64,000 nucleotides of DNA from Dipylidium caninum (GCA_017562135.1 QEYB01000850.1:1-64000), one strand, 5' to 3'. Counted from the first letter of the stretch, positions 36,322-51,500 are shown. Made by a program: numbers and translations. The notes: generated by a model not told the origin, from the letters alone.

Positions 36322-39300
36322 GTCTCGATGAGGGATAATGGCCTACAGAAAAAATATCCCAAATGTGACTTTTATATGCCATGGAAATTGGTCTCCAAAT
36401 CAAATACAAAAAGTAGTCTAGAAACACGTGGTTGTGTTGCACACTCAATAAAAGGGCATAATGCAATGGAAACATTCTCAGGTTACTAAAACACAACTAT
36501 TCAAAGTTTTGGTCCATTAGCCAGTAAAAATGAAATCCAAGACAGCTTTTCTCTCGAAACTTCAATCGCTGTATCTGTTGGAAATAACTCAATCTCTGGC
36601 GGATTTTAGATAACCAAATCCTCTATTAAAAAGGACCAGAAATCATAAATATGCGAAGTGGGGTGGAATGTGGATTGACCAGAAAATTTAGGAGAACGAT
36701 TAGATCTAGCCATTGACGGCAATAATGTTATCGCATTTCAAGACCGAGCATCTCTTGTGCTACTTGAGAAAGAAAAAATTAAAGTCGCAAAAGACTTTAG
36801 TTAACATTCCGACCGGTTTTATGATAAAAATAGTAATTCGCACCAAAAATAAGCCTCATCTTGAACTAAAGAAAGGAAACAAAAGCTGTCTGTTATGAAT
36901 AATTCAAAATAAAACCAAGAAAAATAGTAGAGTTAGATTAACAACCAATGAGGTGTCACGCGTCTGTAATCTATGACAATTACTAGTAGATCTCAATATG
37001 ATACCGCCAAAGGCGTTAGAAAAAGGATAAAAGCGAGATAAATATGAAAGTGCAGAAAAACTTTACATTAAGAACCAAAATAATAGGAAATGGCAATTGC
37101 ACTAACCTAGAGAAACGGTGGTGGCAAATAAACGAGGAAACGTTGGAGTTAGAAGATTAAAAAGAAAGAAAAAGGAACGTTAAACTCTAAATGATATGTA
37201 AGTCAGTTTGACTACCAATGAACTTTGGTTGCGAGAAGAGTTAAGAATCGCCAAAAGCTATGAATTCACAAAACTCGAAAAATTCTCATCAGCACTTAGG
37301 CTAAACGAAGAGTCAGGTTTTTAAGAACTCTTCAGACCTGAAGCAGTGACACCTCAAAAAAATTATATGAAGTAGGAGAATAAGTTTTTAGAATCTATGC
37401 ACGTGGGCAGTAAGCACAATTTACTTGAAATAACAAATAAAACGAACATTGTCTTCCCATAGAGCATGTATCCTTTAAATAACAGGACTAGGTCTCAAAT
37501 GTCAGAAATCATGACGGTGGGGAGTCTAAAAATCTCAAACAGGACTTGTCAAATCTCTGCGTCGAGAGTCTAAGGTCGGTGCCTGCCAGATAGATAATCA
37601 ATAATGAGATGACGGAGTGAGATTCTACGAAAGTTTTATGTGACCTTGCATTAAAGAAGCATAAGAAATTATCAGGCGTAAGGATAAGCGCCCAGGGCTG
37701 TTTGAATTTAAGCATTGACATTTAAAATCTGCTGAAGGTATGTACAGATGTTGACTTACAATAATAATGTGCAGGAAAAATCCATGTAAATTCAAAGAAA
37801 AGAAATCAAATGGAAACCTACCTTCAAAAACCATTTAGGCAGTTACAAAAAAAAATTCGAGAGCAGAATCTGAAACTTTTGCAACTGTGCCTCAGGATAT
37901 AACGCAAAATCCCGCAAAAAAGTAACATAGCAATCAAACCAATGGTCATCAATGGTAAAACAGGTTTCAGAAAATAGCAAATTCAAGGTGATAAGTGTAG
38001 AAAGGAGAGGCAATGCGCTCGATACTTATCAAAAACAGAGACCCCGAGAGCGACATCGAGGTGGTTGAGCAGTAACCAACGTGGTTATGCGCTAACCGGA
38101 CTTACTAGAATGCACCCGGATCCGCTCCGCAAGCTGCCAGGAGCACAATCCTGTTTGCAGACAGAAGCCTGATTTCCATTCCGTTGCACATTAAAACAAT
38201 TGTAAAATTGAAATCATAAAAAGGAAACTGCATCTAGTCTACGCAGTGGATTATCTTACGTATAATATATTCGCTAATTAATTTGTAATTTTTTTAACAC
38301 AGACGAGTGGATGACGAAGCTTTAAACAGCGTTAAATGCCATCGAATACATAAATGAGAATCCTAGTTCCGCAGCTATGACACGTGCGTCACTACTATCG
38401 ACGAAATAAGCACAAATTTGGCGTCATACATAAAAATCTATTGTGCGGTACTATTAACAAGAGAAATTAATAAATATATTTAGATTATGGACGAGGAATG
38501 TTGCGAACTAAAATTATTGCGTCACTTTCTTCCGGAGATAAATTTCCCATAATGACAAAGCACATTAGACAAAACTTTCACTGTCAATTAACTTTAGCGT
38601 ACGGAGCATCTACGAGAGGGGAGTTTACTTAGAAGAAAGCTCACAGTTTTGGTTTCAGTTCATTGAAGCAATTAAGCAAGCGATAGCAAAATCCGAGACA
38701 CCATACTTTGAACAATGGCAACTTTATCATTTATAAAAATGCTAACGCTTAACTGGTAATTACGAGAAAATTTCGAATATACTGCAGATATAACATAAGG
38801 TTTAATCCGACCACAAATATTGAGTTTATAAGGAATTAAACCGCTTTTCTGAAGCGCTAATACACAAAAAAACAGGGCGACGATTGATTTCAGCGATTGC
38901 AAACAACAACATAATCTACTAATACTCAATAGACAGAGCCATGAATATCTGCATCACATACAAAATCTCGTCATGGTTACGCTAAGGCAGGGAAATGTTG
39001 ATATACGTATTTCGGCGGAACGTACGATTCCATTAATAAGGGATTAAACTACTTTAACCCTTGGAGGACATTAAATGAAATCTCCTTTAAAATTTGGCGT
39101 AATTTCTGGGTGGCGTCCATCAGCATATTTACCGAAATTGAAATTTAATGTTACATTCATAGCATGATGCACCTATGTGAAGGGGGGCGCATATGCGTAA
39201 GTTACAATAATTATGGCTGCTTATCGATTTCGTTGGCTTATGGTCTCACGTATGTTAACGTCACTCCATAAAACATTTTCGCTCAATTTTCACTTTCTAA

Positions 39301-39513
39301 CGCGCATATCCAAACGTCCTCGTGCACACGAGTTACGTCTCCTCTGCAGACGTCAAGAAAGCCTCAAGTGCTCTATTTCATCAACATTGTTTAACTCAGC
39401 CATTCAATGATTACACAGGATAATACGCTTATTTAATTAAGCAGCGTTAGCGTTATGGCATCCCATTTTGCCTTGCTACTCTTTATAACGTAGGCTTGAA
39501 ATTAGAAGACACT
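36322..39513. promoter_or_regulatory. Shared intergenic region between divergent SPOP and FRMD6-like genes
   Basis: The two genes are transcribed away from each other, so this 3.2 kb must hold at least part of both 5' regions, unless distant 5' exons exist. It is AT-rich and without long frames. On the SPOP side an acceptor (TTTTTTCTGTAG) ends at 36343. On the FRMD side ATAACGTAG ends at 39493, 20 nt before the ATG. No promoter motif could be assigned. Confidence 0.4.
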
Positions 39514-42500
39514 ATGACTTTCGTGGCTCGTCACTATATTCACAGTCGGATAATCGTCAGCGTCGATCTCTTCAGTCGCGACCGTATGAATATAACTGCT
39601 GAGAAATCATGGACAATTGGCAATATTTATACAGAAGTCTGCGATTACTTAGGCATCCCTGAATCGAAGGTGTTCGGACTTGCCAAGAAATCAAGTATAT
39701 TTTTTCTCCATCGTTAATTTTAAGATTACGGACTGATTTTTTTAAATCTAGAGGATCGCTTGTGTACTTTGGAGAATAAAAACACCAATAGGCGCATAGT
39801 ACGTTTTGTTTTATTAAATTTTTTAGCAGAAATTTGTGTGTAAGAACTTACTTTTAATTGAGCATGGCCTTGTAAATTGTGCTTCTTCGTTTTCTCTATA
39901 CTCATAATTCCTAAAAATTTCCTTCATTTTCCTTCTAAGAACTTCATTTTTCCTCACAACAAACATAAATATTCGCTGTCAAAGAACCCTTTTTGCGACG
40001 GAGAATGGAAGCGATGATATTGATATTAATTTTTCCTTCGAGTTCGTTTCTACGTCCCTAATCATTGTCTCCGTGGAAGGGTAGTTCGACATCTCTACTA
40101 TGAACAGCTAAAGCTCAATAGTCGAACTTATGGCCTTCTTTGCAGCGATGAAGTCTACTTTCAGTTGGCCGCTTTTTCAATCAAACTGGAATTGCTGGCA
40201 AATAAAAACTTAAGGAAATTCACAAGCATAACTAAATTTGATAGAAGCAACCTCAAACTCGGTGATCACTTCCCTCCTTCCGTATGTCTTTTACTTATTA
40301 AGAATTATTAAGCAATTTTGAAGCTTTTTGGGATCACCCGCCATTTGCACTCATTTAGAGTTCGGCAAACCTTAAATTTTGCCATTCGTTTACTTATTAC
40401 GGAGTTAATTCGCTTAAACTTTTTGTCAACATTATAAGGAATATTGAATAGACAAATGTTGCATTTATTGCACAGTCGCGATGAAGAAAAAAATGCATTT
40501 TTTGAGATTTTAAATGTGAATTTTTGCAAATACTAGAGGGAGTAAAAAAATATATTATAACAAAATTTTAAACATTTACCATTAATTTTATCAATTTTAG
40601 ACCTTTCACCATTGAGGAGATGCTTGAAGCTAAATTCGTATCTACCAAAGTAGAATCTTGGATACTGTATACTGCGAGTCGCCCAGAAATTTTACAAAAG
40701 CTAGAGATTATTTTTGATTTCACTAAATGCGTAACTGTCAATCAGCTCTCATGTGTGACATTCATTATGTCATTTCATAACTAGCATGTCCCGGAGGAAA
40801 ATTTCGCATTCTAGGCCATTTTTTACCTTTTGCAGATGATTGATGCCTATGGGAGTGACTACCTCTACGCCAACGTTCCAAACCTCCTAGCTCCCATAAA
40901 GAATCAGAATCGGGAGTCTCTCGAATGGCGATATATCCGTTTGGCCTCTGATCCCTCCTCCAATTTTAACCTCCACCTCTACCCTGTATCTGTGACGGAT
41001 ACAAGCCACACGTCTGCCTCTACCTCTGCTGTCAACGCAGCCTCAGTTCTTAGTTCACCATTACGGCCGATATCTCGGCTCCGAGGCCCACACAGTGGTC
41101 GTTCTAGCACTCTATCACCCTCTGGAAAAGGCACCTTTTGGCTTGGCATCGGTCCAAATGGATTTGAATTTCACGAGGTTTGTATTATTTCACTAGCATC
41201 TTCACCACTTTACTTTTCTGTGGACTTTTGTTCACCCATCATCATGAATCCATTTGAAAATGATTTCAACTACCTCCGCATAAGCTTAGTGCCTTGAAAG
41301 ATGTACATTTGGCTTAAACTTGTGTGTCGTGCCTTGACACATGCGCATGGGAAGGAGATCATTCTATTAGCTACTCAAACAACATGTCCACTTGATTAAA
41401 ACACCTAACTAGGCAGTGGAAGCATTACGATTATTGGTTAAAGCCTTCAAATACATTTGCACACTTGATTTGATATACTTAGCCTTCACGAAGTTGTTTT
41501 GAGTTCTTTAGTGAGAACAAGGTGGGGGCGAAGAATCTCAAAACACCAAAGTTACATCTTCATTTGACCAAAAATTAGGGCATCTTCACCTGAGAGTGTC
41601 TCCCACGCTTTTCGTAAAATTATAAGATTCCTCTCTTTCCCTCCCTTTTGCCATTTCATTATTTTGAAAATCAATTAGCCTCGAATGCTGGAAGAGCTTG
41701 TCACTTCGCGAAATTTTGACACATGACAAATGGGTAAACACTGCATGACTGCTTGTCCTCTTCCTTGCACTCATTGGAACTCCTTTCGTTGGAATCACTT
41801 CTGTTATCTTCATACAAATAATGCTTTCTTTCTTCCTTTTTTCTTTAGAAAAAGTGGAAAGTGTGAAACACCACTTTTACCAGTTGATTGAATTAATGAA
41901 ATTTACACAAGTTTTCAATGTATACTTAGCATAAATTTATGTATTACCTCAGGATTGCTTTAAATTTCCCCAATCTGTTGCGATATTTAAAATTGCTTGC
42001 TAAGGAGTTTCCTAAAGGCAGAAATGTGCCGCCCAAATCCACCGCCCACGCAGGAAATTTCGTTAAATTCCAATCAAAATGTATCGTGATTACCCTTTTT
42101 TAGGATACCGTAATCTATAAGGCTGTCGGGAGATTTTATCCTGCTAATACTTCTTCATCGGAGGTGAAAAGGTCATTTTGACTCCTCCACTTTATTTCTC
42201 TCGTCCCACCTAAAATAAATCCCAGTTGTGACTGAATTTAGGTAACATTTTGTTAGTTCCCGCCTCAGTAGGCAGTGTAAATGAAGTCGATCGTTGTGTC
42301 GTTATGGACGTCCTCACCGTTGTGGAGGTTGTATTGTTTACAAAACTCCTGAAGGTCAACAGTACTCCTCAAGCCCGCCTACACGACTTTCTCTACATCA
42401 TTTGACATCGAGGAGGGGAAACGCCAGTGGTTAATGTGATTGCGCTTTCCCGGAATTTTGAAGGCTCTCGTACCATGCTATTTGCTGTGTGTCTTCACTT

Positions 42501-45500
42501 AACTTGTCATCGAGTTTGGAATGTCCTTCATTCGGGGGATTCGGTGATGTTAACGGAGATTCTACGACAGGACAAAGGTTTTGTGCTGCTTTTAGCCGCT
42601 TGACAAGTAAAACGGACGCAGATGGGAAGTCATATGAGGCCTCCATTGAGAGGTGATGGACCTAAGTCATAAAAATAACTCATCGGAACCAATTTCAGCC
42701 AAATATGCGTGTGCCACTTTTTGCACTCTTCATGGCGAGTCGTAGAATCCTTTGAGATGTCTACTGAGACCAAAAGTTATGCTCTGCTCCTTTCGCCTGC
42801 ATATACTGCCTCTAGGCGCCCAACTTCCTCCCACAAAGTGACACACATTTATTAACCCCGATCTGCTCCTAACAGGACACCAAATCACCTTTCTTTGCGT
42901 GCGTATTCTCTCTCCTTCACCCTCCTCCATAAACATTTAACCATGGCCTCTTCGCCGTTGTCTCTCACCTCTCATAAATATTTGCACTACATTTAAAAAT
43001 GTTTTATTATGGTTTTTATTTTTTTTTTTCATTACTAATGGCGGAACACCCTTGAACACAACAAAAAAAGTGATGGTTAACGCTTTAAGTGTACGATAAA
43101 ATTTATTTGTGTGAGTTTTCCTATTTCACGAGGTATAAAGCAAATGGAAACACAAAACACGGGCATTCACAGTGCGCTAAAATCACATCGGGTAATCACG
43201 AGACTAAGGCCGGTCAAGTTAAGAGGCTTCGTCTGGCAATGGCTCGGTTAAAGGCAGTGGTTAATAAGTCAACTTTCGGTATTTCACTGCTTAGTCTGAA
43301 GGGAGATTTGCATTATTATACCCCAAACCAGTGTATTTTGTGTTGAAATAAACTGCAAATTAATTTTGGCGTTCATTTAGTTCTAAATAACCCGGAAAAT
43401 TAGCTGATTTGAGCAAGCCTTTGCTTATGTGGCAAGACTACTACTATTTAACTATTTCAGTAGAACGCTGAAATTTCCTCCCATTCCGCCCTATCGGTTG
43501 TCGTAAAGGCTTTTGTTAGTGCACAGTACGAATCGCGTAGGCAGTCACCTACTTCCTCTCTTTTTTGACTGCAATAATGACCTTCTATACTCCCGGCATG
43601 AGGGTAAAATCTCAAATTAATGCTCCTCATCTTTGTATCACTTTTTCGCCTATTTCAGGAGGATGAGGACAAACGAATGGCACATCTGAACAGTCTACCA
43701 TGGACAAAAATTGATAAACTCTCACGTAAGGTGAGTAAAACCTTTTCCCTGTCCGTCTTGTCAAGGCAATGAGTACCGTTTTTTTCGGAATGCAGAGTGT
43801 GGATCTCGAGAGTCATTTAATTGAGAGAGTTAAGTCGCGTTTGTAATGGTTATCGCACAGTCCGAGTGTTTACGAGTAAGACCCCAGAGAATGGGCGTTG
43901 AAAAGGGGAAATGGCGCTGTCATTTTGTCACTTTTGCACGTAAAAAGCAGTTAGCTAAATAAAAAAAAGGCAATTTAGTGAGGGTCAATGGGAGACAGTC
44001 AAAAATCTCCTGTAATTTGGGTGTAATTTTTTCGCGTATTCACCTGTCCCCACCTAAAATCGCCTCGCCTCAGCGAAATTAGACATCCCAGTGGTATTCC
44101 AGTCACCTTTTGTCAGTGTCCAAAGTTCACCCTGAATTTTCACACTTTACCATCTTAAAATCTCCCCTTATTTATTCGTAATTCACGACTCGTTGCCAGC
44201 GTCTACGAGTAACAAACTCATTGTCTTCATGTAAGTGGAGTTACGTGGTCGAAAGCTTTCCCCACCCGGTGGAAATGGATGCAACGTCTGAGAATGGAAT
44301 TAATGCCCAAGGCTGCATCGAATCACAGTTCCCCATCAACTGCCGACATATTTTCTGCCAAATGGGGAGTGAATTTACGCTGCTGCTTCTCTCTCACGGT
44401 TGCCTCTCATCCGACTTTTCTGTCGACTGAAATGAGTGAAGGTCGGCGAGGTAGTCGATGGGGAGGCGGCTCCTCCAGCCACCAGACCATTTTCTCACAA
44501 CTCTGAGACGCACATCCAAACTCGCCGCCTTTGGGCCTCTTTTCTCAGTCCGTGCTCATCTCTCGAGTGATAAGATGTCATTAATGACATCGGTGACTTT
44601 AGCAGACGCTGAATGCACACCCTGTCATCCGTCTTCCGTGGAGCTTGCCGCCTTCGCTTCCCCTGCAGTCGATGTTGTCTGCCTGTGTCGGGGTAGACAA
44701 CTTTGGAGTTTACCCAACTGTCCTCAACTTTTCTGCACAAGATGAACTGATTTCCAAAATTTCTGAGGAGATGATAGACTTAGTCGTCGGCATGGACAAA
44801 ATTAATGGCTGTTTTTTGGCTATTTTGCCTCTTTTCACGTAAACTTGCGCATCAGGGGTCCGAGTTCCCTCGAATGTCGAGGCAAAACAAACGCGACTGG
44901 CTCGAGTAAACTCTCACAGACGTCTGGCTCATCGAGAGCCATTACGCCCAAATAGGCTCACAATATCAACCTGCTGCCTCTTCAAGGCGTCTGATAGAAT
45001 TTTTCTCTGAGACACACCACCATTTCATTAAATCTCCTGGTCGTAGGGAAAACAGCGTTCTAGTTGGGCAAGTGGAAGGTAGACACCACGAGGAGGATCG
45101 CGATGCCCAGATCGGCTCGTGAACTCGACGGAAGCTTTTACACGGCGACTGGTCTCGTTATACTAACATCCTGGCAACTTCTTCGCCACCGTCTCAACAT
45201 AGAAAACAAAAGTTTTAATAACAATGTGGAGGGTAGAAGAGTATAATGCTGGGTGTTACGGTAACCGACTGGTTGTCAATTGAAGACAGGATTTTCTCGA
45301 AGTCCGACAGCCGTGTGTACCAAAACTGGCATCCTCCTCTCTTTCTTCGTCATAATCGTCGTTTTAAAAACTTTTTCTTAATCTCATTTCTGCCTGAGAA
45401 GGAAGTAGTGAAGCTAATTCCTCCTCGTGCCATAGGACTGTCACAGGTCAGTCTCCATCTCTGACGTGTTGTCAATCATCCGTCTTCCACGTGATCCTCT

Positions 45501-48500
45501 TAACTCTGCCATTCCCCACATTTTACCATTCCACACACACATTTTGTACGAGGTGTTGGGATATGAGTAGAAAACAAAGAGTCCATCCTTCCCATCTCTG
45601 ACATGTCGCCAACAGTCAGTCTTCCACACAATGTCCTTCACTCTGCCATCTTCCGCCTTTTATCATCCCAGCAGACTGGAAAGGGAAACTTTGCCACACT
45701 TTGTATTACCTCGGAAACTAAGAAACGAGTGTCGATTGTCACTAGAAAGCAAAAAGCGCAATATTTTTTTAAAATACTATTCATTATATTCAATCGAGAT
45801 GACGTTCATTGGCATTCACGACTTTTTGCCAACGATTATGCAGAAAAGATGCGCAGTTGCTCTCTTCCGGCGGACTCCTATGAATACGACAATTGGCTTT
45901 CTTTTTTATCATTTATTCTACGTAAATGATTTATCACAAGTGTAGCCGTATGAATGGCCATTTGGTAGTTTAATCCCAAGTTCACGATGGTTCGGCAGTC
46001 CTCGTCCTCCTCCACATCCTCGTGGCTCCTTGACGATACTCAACTCGCCGAAATGACATTTTTTAGAACCAACATGGAGCCTTATTTTTCATTACTTTAA
46101 TCATTTCTGAGTGCTTCACTAATGTTTCTCGAAATTTGAGCACCTGAGCTGATTCACTGTGAACGGGTACTAGAAAAGTGGAAGTAAATCGTGTTTTGTT
46201 GGCGTCTGGTTTCGGAGAGAACACGAATTGTTAAATAATAATGGAATAGAAGTGAGTAAAAAGACAGGCTGTAACATGTGGAAATAAAAATATTTATTGC
46301 ACTTTGCGACACATTTCTCTCTCTCTCTCTCTCTCTCAAACGCCTGTTTCATACTTTCCAAGCTGATAATTCACCTCCTGAAAGATTTGAGTAAATTCAC
46401 TAGGACAGTGGAAAGTACCACTGATTTGGACGTCGACGTGGAGTGTGTTTGAATTTGCTTGAGGCTGCCACCTTCACCATCATGAAGTGCGGCGAAATCC
46501 CACTTGCTTCTTCTTCTTTTTTCCCTTCTTCCCTCGTTCTCTGTGCCCGTCGACTTCCAGACTCACCGTGACTTGTGGACGGTGGAATTGAAACAACACT
46601 TAAGACTTGCCACAGTCTCTTCTTCCTGAAACACCAGTTTCCGTGCTTGGTCACTGAAAGGCGACTTACCCGCAGATTGACGGATCAGGGACCGGGCGAG
46701 AGGCGGCTTAACGCCTCGATGTTGCCGATTTTGTAGTAAAATTTCAGTCAACATTGACGTGAGCGAGAATTGAGGCTTTACCAACGTCCCTGGTGGACTC
46801 TAACGAGCTTCTCGTGTCCTACTTCCGCATCATAGCCGTCGGTAACTCTGTTTTTCCCTCCAAAAAGCCACTCTTTTGTTATTTATTTACACTTTTCACC
46901 TAGATGACGTGAAACTGGAAGATTTCATCCTTCTGCTTTTCCTTGGAGATGATGTTTCCCTCAATGTCTTCACGTTCTTCTCCCCCGGAAAGTCATGGGG
47001 AGTTCAATTTACAGTGTTTCTTCTTTTCCTTCTTGGAAGGAGACGTGGCTACTGAATGTTTTCGTTTTGTTTGGTTTTGGAGACACCAATTCGCCCTTGA
47101 GGTGTTTTCGGGTAAACTTTGAATAGTGAGACGATCACAGTCCTCTCGAGGCACAACTTGTGTCATCGACGGCCTTAAAACCGCCTGTGTTTCACCAAAT
47201 CCTGTGGATATGGACACATGCTGGTTAGGCAGATGCTACCAGGATGTGAGAGTTGACGACTAAGTCAGTCTCTTCATCACCGGGTCGTTTTATTACCCGA
47301 CTTTGATGACTGCCTAAACAATAAACATTTGGTGTGTGTGTAATATTTAAAGTTAGCAGTCGCGTAGATGGATGTTTTGATCGTGGAATGGAGGCAAAGT
47401 AGGTGGAAATGCCACCTCTGGTCGCCGGCTTGAAAAGTGACAATAGAGTCGCGTCTCGAGATACCGTGTCGCTGACACCGTTTGCAGGACTCTCCTCGCC
47501 GAGGAGGGAGACGCATCCTTCGCTTGAACCTCTCAGACGCTCCTTATTTCTTCTCGTCGCCTCTGTCTGCATGCTCGTGTTTGTCTCTTTGTATGTGTTT
47601 AGCGTGTGTGATCGTGTTTGATTGAAGCTGCCATCCTCGCCATCCCGTATGATTCGCAAAAAGCCCACTCGTTTGCATTCATGAATGTGTTTGCGTCTGC
47701 GTGTGCTTGATTGAGGCTGCCACCTTCTTCCCCATCCCGAAGTGCCTCACGTCACATTTAACCCGCAAAAATGCCACTCGCTAGCCTCCTCTGCCTTCCT
47801 CCCTGTATGCTCAAGCTCCCACTTCCTTCGGTCCTTTCTCTCTCTCTCTCTGTGCTTTTATATTTAAGAGTGTTAGACTGCAGCTACCATTTTCCCCATT
47901 ACCGGATGCTCCTACGATTCGCAAACTTCTCCCGACTCGCCTTCATCCACCATCCTTCGTTTGTCTCTCTCTCTCGCTCCCGAAAGTGTGCGTTTGCTGG
48001 AGGTGCTCATCTCCACCATCTCAACTGCGCCACATCCCCTGCGGGCCACAAAACTCCCACTGGTTCGCCTCCTCGCCCGCCTCCACTCAGAAGCACCAAC
48101 ATCAAGCGCCCACTCGCCTCCTTCGGTCCTTCCCACCCTTACTCTCTCCAACCCTATGTTTTCGACTGTTTTTGCTTGAAGCTACCATCTTCGCCTTCAC
48201 CAAGTGCCCCTACTATTGGCAAACCTCCTCACACTCGCCCTCACCCACCATCCTCCCCGTCTCCCCATGCACGCTCGAGCACCAAGCGCCCAGACCCCAC
48301 CTCCTCTCCTCTCCTCCCCCCACTCTTTCTCTCTCTCGCTCTTTCTGTGCTCTTGGGCCGGTGTGCCTGCCAATTTGCGTGCGTGTGTGTGTGCTTGTGT
48401 GCGCATGTGTGTCTCCGTACGCCTTTCTTTCTCCGTTCGTGTCTTCGTGTTTGCATTCGCCTCGGCAAGCTAACAACCAACAATCAAATTGTCATGTGCC

Positions 48501-51500
48501 GACATCCAAGAATGGCCTACACCAACTCTACAGATGATTTATGCCTATTTATTTGTCCGAGGTGGTAAGTAACTCTCAACTACTTCACTCCAAACCCATG
48601 AGGCAGCCTTGTAAACTTCTCGCTTGCTCCCCATTTTAACTTAATTGTTAAGTGAGAAAAATTTCTTCCGCCAATTCATTTCTTGGCATGCCAAGTGGAA
48701 GAGTGATTCTCATGATCTTAAAAAATTTCCCATTTTAACTGATTTACTGAGTAGATCTGAGGAAATTTCACCGTTCCTTTCTCCAATTTTCTCTTAAATA
48801 TAACCTCCATCCAATCGCCTTGTGATTCTACTGGAATCTTCTGACCGTCCGAGGGCTACTCCAATTCCGCATCGTTAAAAGACTGCAAGAATTCCTCTAT
48901 GTTGTGTTAATACTTGCTTCCTCTATGCCTAAACATCTAAATTGGAGTGCAAATGAATCGCAATTTCTTACCAAAAAGTCGTTAGTCTTCCTATTCTCTC
49001 AGATTGTTACTACGGTGCACCTAAACCACCTCTCCCGAGGCCTCGTCAATGTCTGGAAGTTGAGGATGGTTACAGACGCAGCCACGCGTCTCTACCAACG
49101 AGCCGAGTGTTTATTCTTGTCAGTTTGAGGATCAGACAGGGCATTTTTTGAAATGTCAATTCCAATGAGTGCTTTTTCCTGCTTTAAAAACCCTATTCCA
49201 TCTCGGTGACAAGGACGGGGGCCTGGTTTTGTATTCCCCTCTTTTCAATAATTTTCCAGACTGCAGAAGACAAATTCTCTGGTCTTCCGGTCGCTCTGGT
49301 GTGGACGCTCTTCAGTTGAACGCAACAGATCTGGCAGCCACTGGAAGGCGACCGCAATTGCCCGCCTCCTTCTAATTTTCCCCATAGCAGCTTCTTTGAC
49401 GAAAGCATAATGTCTCCAGCTGACTTGAATGACACGTTGATCGTTGAATTCTTTCGGCATTCCCTCAAAATTCTTCCCGATCCTTTAGACAAATTCTCTC
49501 ATTAACTAAGATGCCTCCCATGCGGTTATAAATTTTCCAAGCTGTAGCTGTCCTCTCTTCAAGCTGAATTCAACTTATTCCCCGTCTTCTCCTCATTTTC
49601 CTCACAACAGCTCACCTGACAAATGCAAAATAATGTCCTCTGACTTAATTGACATGCCGAGCATCTGATTCTACTCTCAATCCGTCAAACATTTGTCCAC
49701 AATTCAACTTACTTAACTTCTAAGGAGACTCTGAGGTGATTGAAATGAAGAAGGTAAATTACTGTTCCTGTCCTCGTGTATCCCAGTTTTTCCTTGGGGT
49801 GAGAGGCATTTCCTCCCAAAAAACGGAGGTCACCTCCATCCATGCCTACCTTCTTCGCTTCCTCCTACGCCTCCTAGTTCATTTGCGGTGCCGGTTACTG
49901 TTACCGCGAGTCAGTTTATCACGAGGCGCCTTGGCAATAAACTGAGGACACCCGAGTGAGACGGCCATGACTGCGGTTTGAAAAGTGGTGGACGAAAATC
50001 ACACGCCTACGCCTTTTTTTCTCTCTCTCTCTCTTTTTTCGTCCTTTTGCGATTCACATCATTGACACATTTTGAGGTGATAGTCGCTGCCGACGATTCG
50101 CCGTTTACATTTGATACGACCATCTTCTCACATTCATAAATTCATAATCTAGGATGTTTTAATTAAATTTTACGCAGTCTGTTTGCCAGTCCGGTCTGAG
50201 TAGTGAACATCTCAGTGGGTGGACACTTCTGTTGGATCCTTTCTTTCCATCCTTCTCATTATCCATCGACTTCGTTTGACGTTTTGAATCCGAGAGAGAT
50301 CTTCTGGAGTTGGGTTAAAATTTTGTCGAAGCAGGTTAGAGAGAAATTTCTGAGTAAAAAAGTGTTGCAATACTCCGGGGAGATATTGCTCTGGCAATAA
50401 AGATGCCACCTCTATGCCCTTCCTCCCATGGGACAGGATGAAGAGCTCAGATTAACAATGGAACCATTCTCGTAGTTGTGACTGAAGCTTTTTGAAATGA
50501 GAAACAAATAATCCTCTCCACAATTCATCGTGACTAGATGAATCTATCAGGAGTTAGCATAGATGAGGCTCTCGCTCGAGTTATCAACTTCGGTGTTTGG
50601 ACGGCTTCGAATAATCATTCCTTGTCAACCATTTCTTCGGCCATTTCTGCCTTCTCGCTGCCTACCGCTGAATCAGAGTGGTGTCGTTTAAACAAAATGT
50701 ACAAAAATTGGTCCAAATCTCCATGAAAGAGTGAAATGGGGATTTGAGGAGAAAGGTTTCGACTTCTCGATCTATAATCTGTTCAGACGGAATAGCAATT
50801 CAATTGGACATAAATACCGCGGTAGGACGTTTTCTCACTTTCAGCCTTCGACTTCCGATGTCAATTTTCTGGTTGTGTGAATGTGAAAATGTCACGCTTG
50901 TCCACAATGTGGTAGTGGACTGAAGCCAGACAATAAAATTAATGGTAATTAGGTACATCCAAATGTACACGTCATTTTTTGTATTCCAGCACGCCAATTT
51001 CGTAATTCACCTCACGTCAGGTCGAAAATTGGCCTTCTTCACTGGCTCCTCACGAGAGGCGCAGCACCTCTTCACCCTTAGCAGTCGTCTACATGAGTAC
51101 CAAACAGTGGCCCACCTTTCCTCCCAACAGTCTGCTCGCCAGTTGGAACAACAGGGTGCGTGAAGTGTGCTTTGATAGGACATTAAAAGACTAACGGGCC
51201 GATTTTGACTTATAGTAAAGAAACAGCAAACTATTACGTTAATTTCTCAAAGAATGTAGATAAGTGCATATAGCCAAGTGAAGCTCTCTCGTTATTGCAT
51301 TCCAGTGGGGATAGTTTCCATTTATTCTTTTCGAATTTACAGCAAATAATATGTGAGTTTCTTTAAAAAACATAGGAACTGTCACTTCTAGTATAACAGA
51401 TTGCCGTTCTTAATTAGTCAGTACAAAGCGGAAATTTTCACAGTCTACTCGAGAAATATCATCTATCATCTGTAATTAGCACCATGCCTTCTCGGTTAAG

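Larger units (their letters stand above)
43731..50989. other. FRMD6-like intron 4, repeat-rich
   Basis: A 7.3 kb intron from AAG|GTGAGT to TATTCCAG|CAC. It carries a GC-rich region (44200-45250) without a recognised gene and three separate repeat families (45.4-45.7, 46.4-48.3 and 49.2-49.7 kb), plus CT and GT microsatellites. Frames of up to 265 codons here are Pro/Ser/Leu-rich products of the repeats. Confidence 0.65.

Noticed and set aside
39755..39800. Possible 46-47 nt exon (DRLCTLENKN) with AG and GTACGT ends
   Set aside because: It does not match the FERM F1 sequence expected here and does not clearly repair the exon 1/2 phase; left out as unproven.
40602..40783. Frame PFTIEEMLEAKFVSTK in the FRMD6-like gene, after an acceptor-like AG
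   Set aside because: The flanking exons join in phase and align with FERM F2 without it; no suitable donor of the right phase.
47771..48568. 265-codon Pro/Ser/Leu-rich + frame
   Set aside because: It lies within the pyrimidine-rich repeat family of a FRMD6-like intron, other frames are equally open, and there is no motif.
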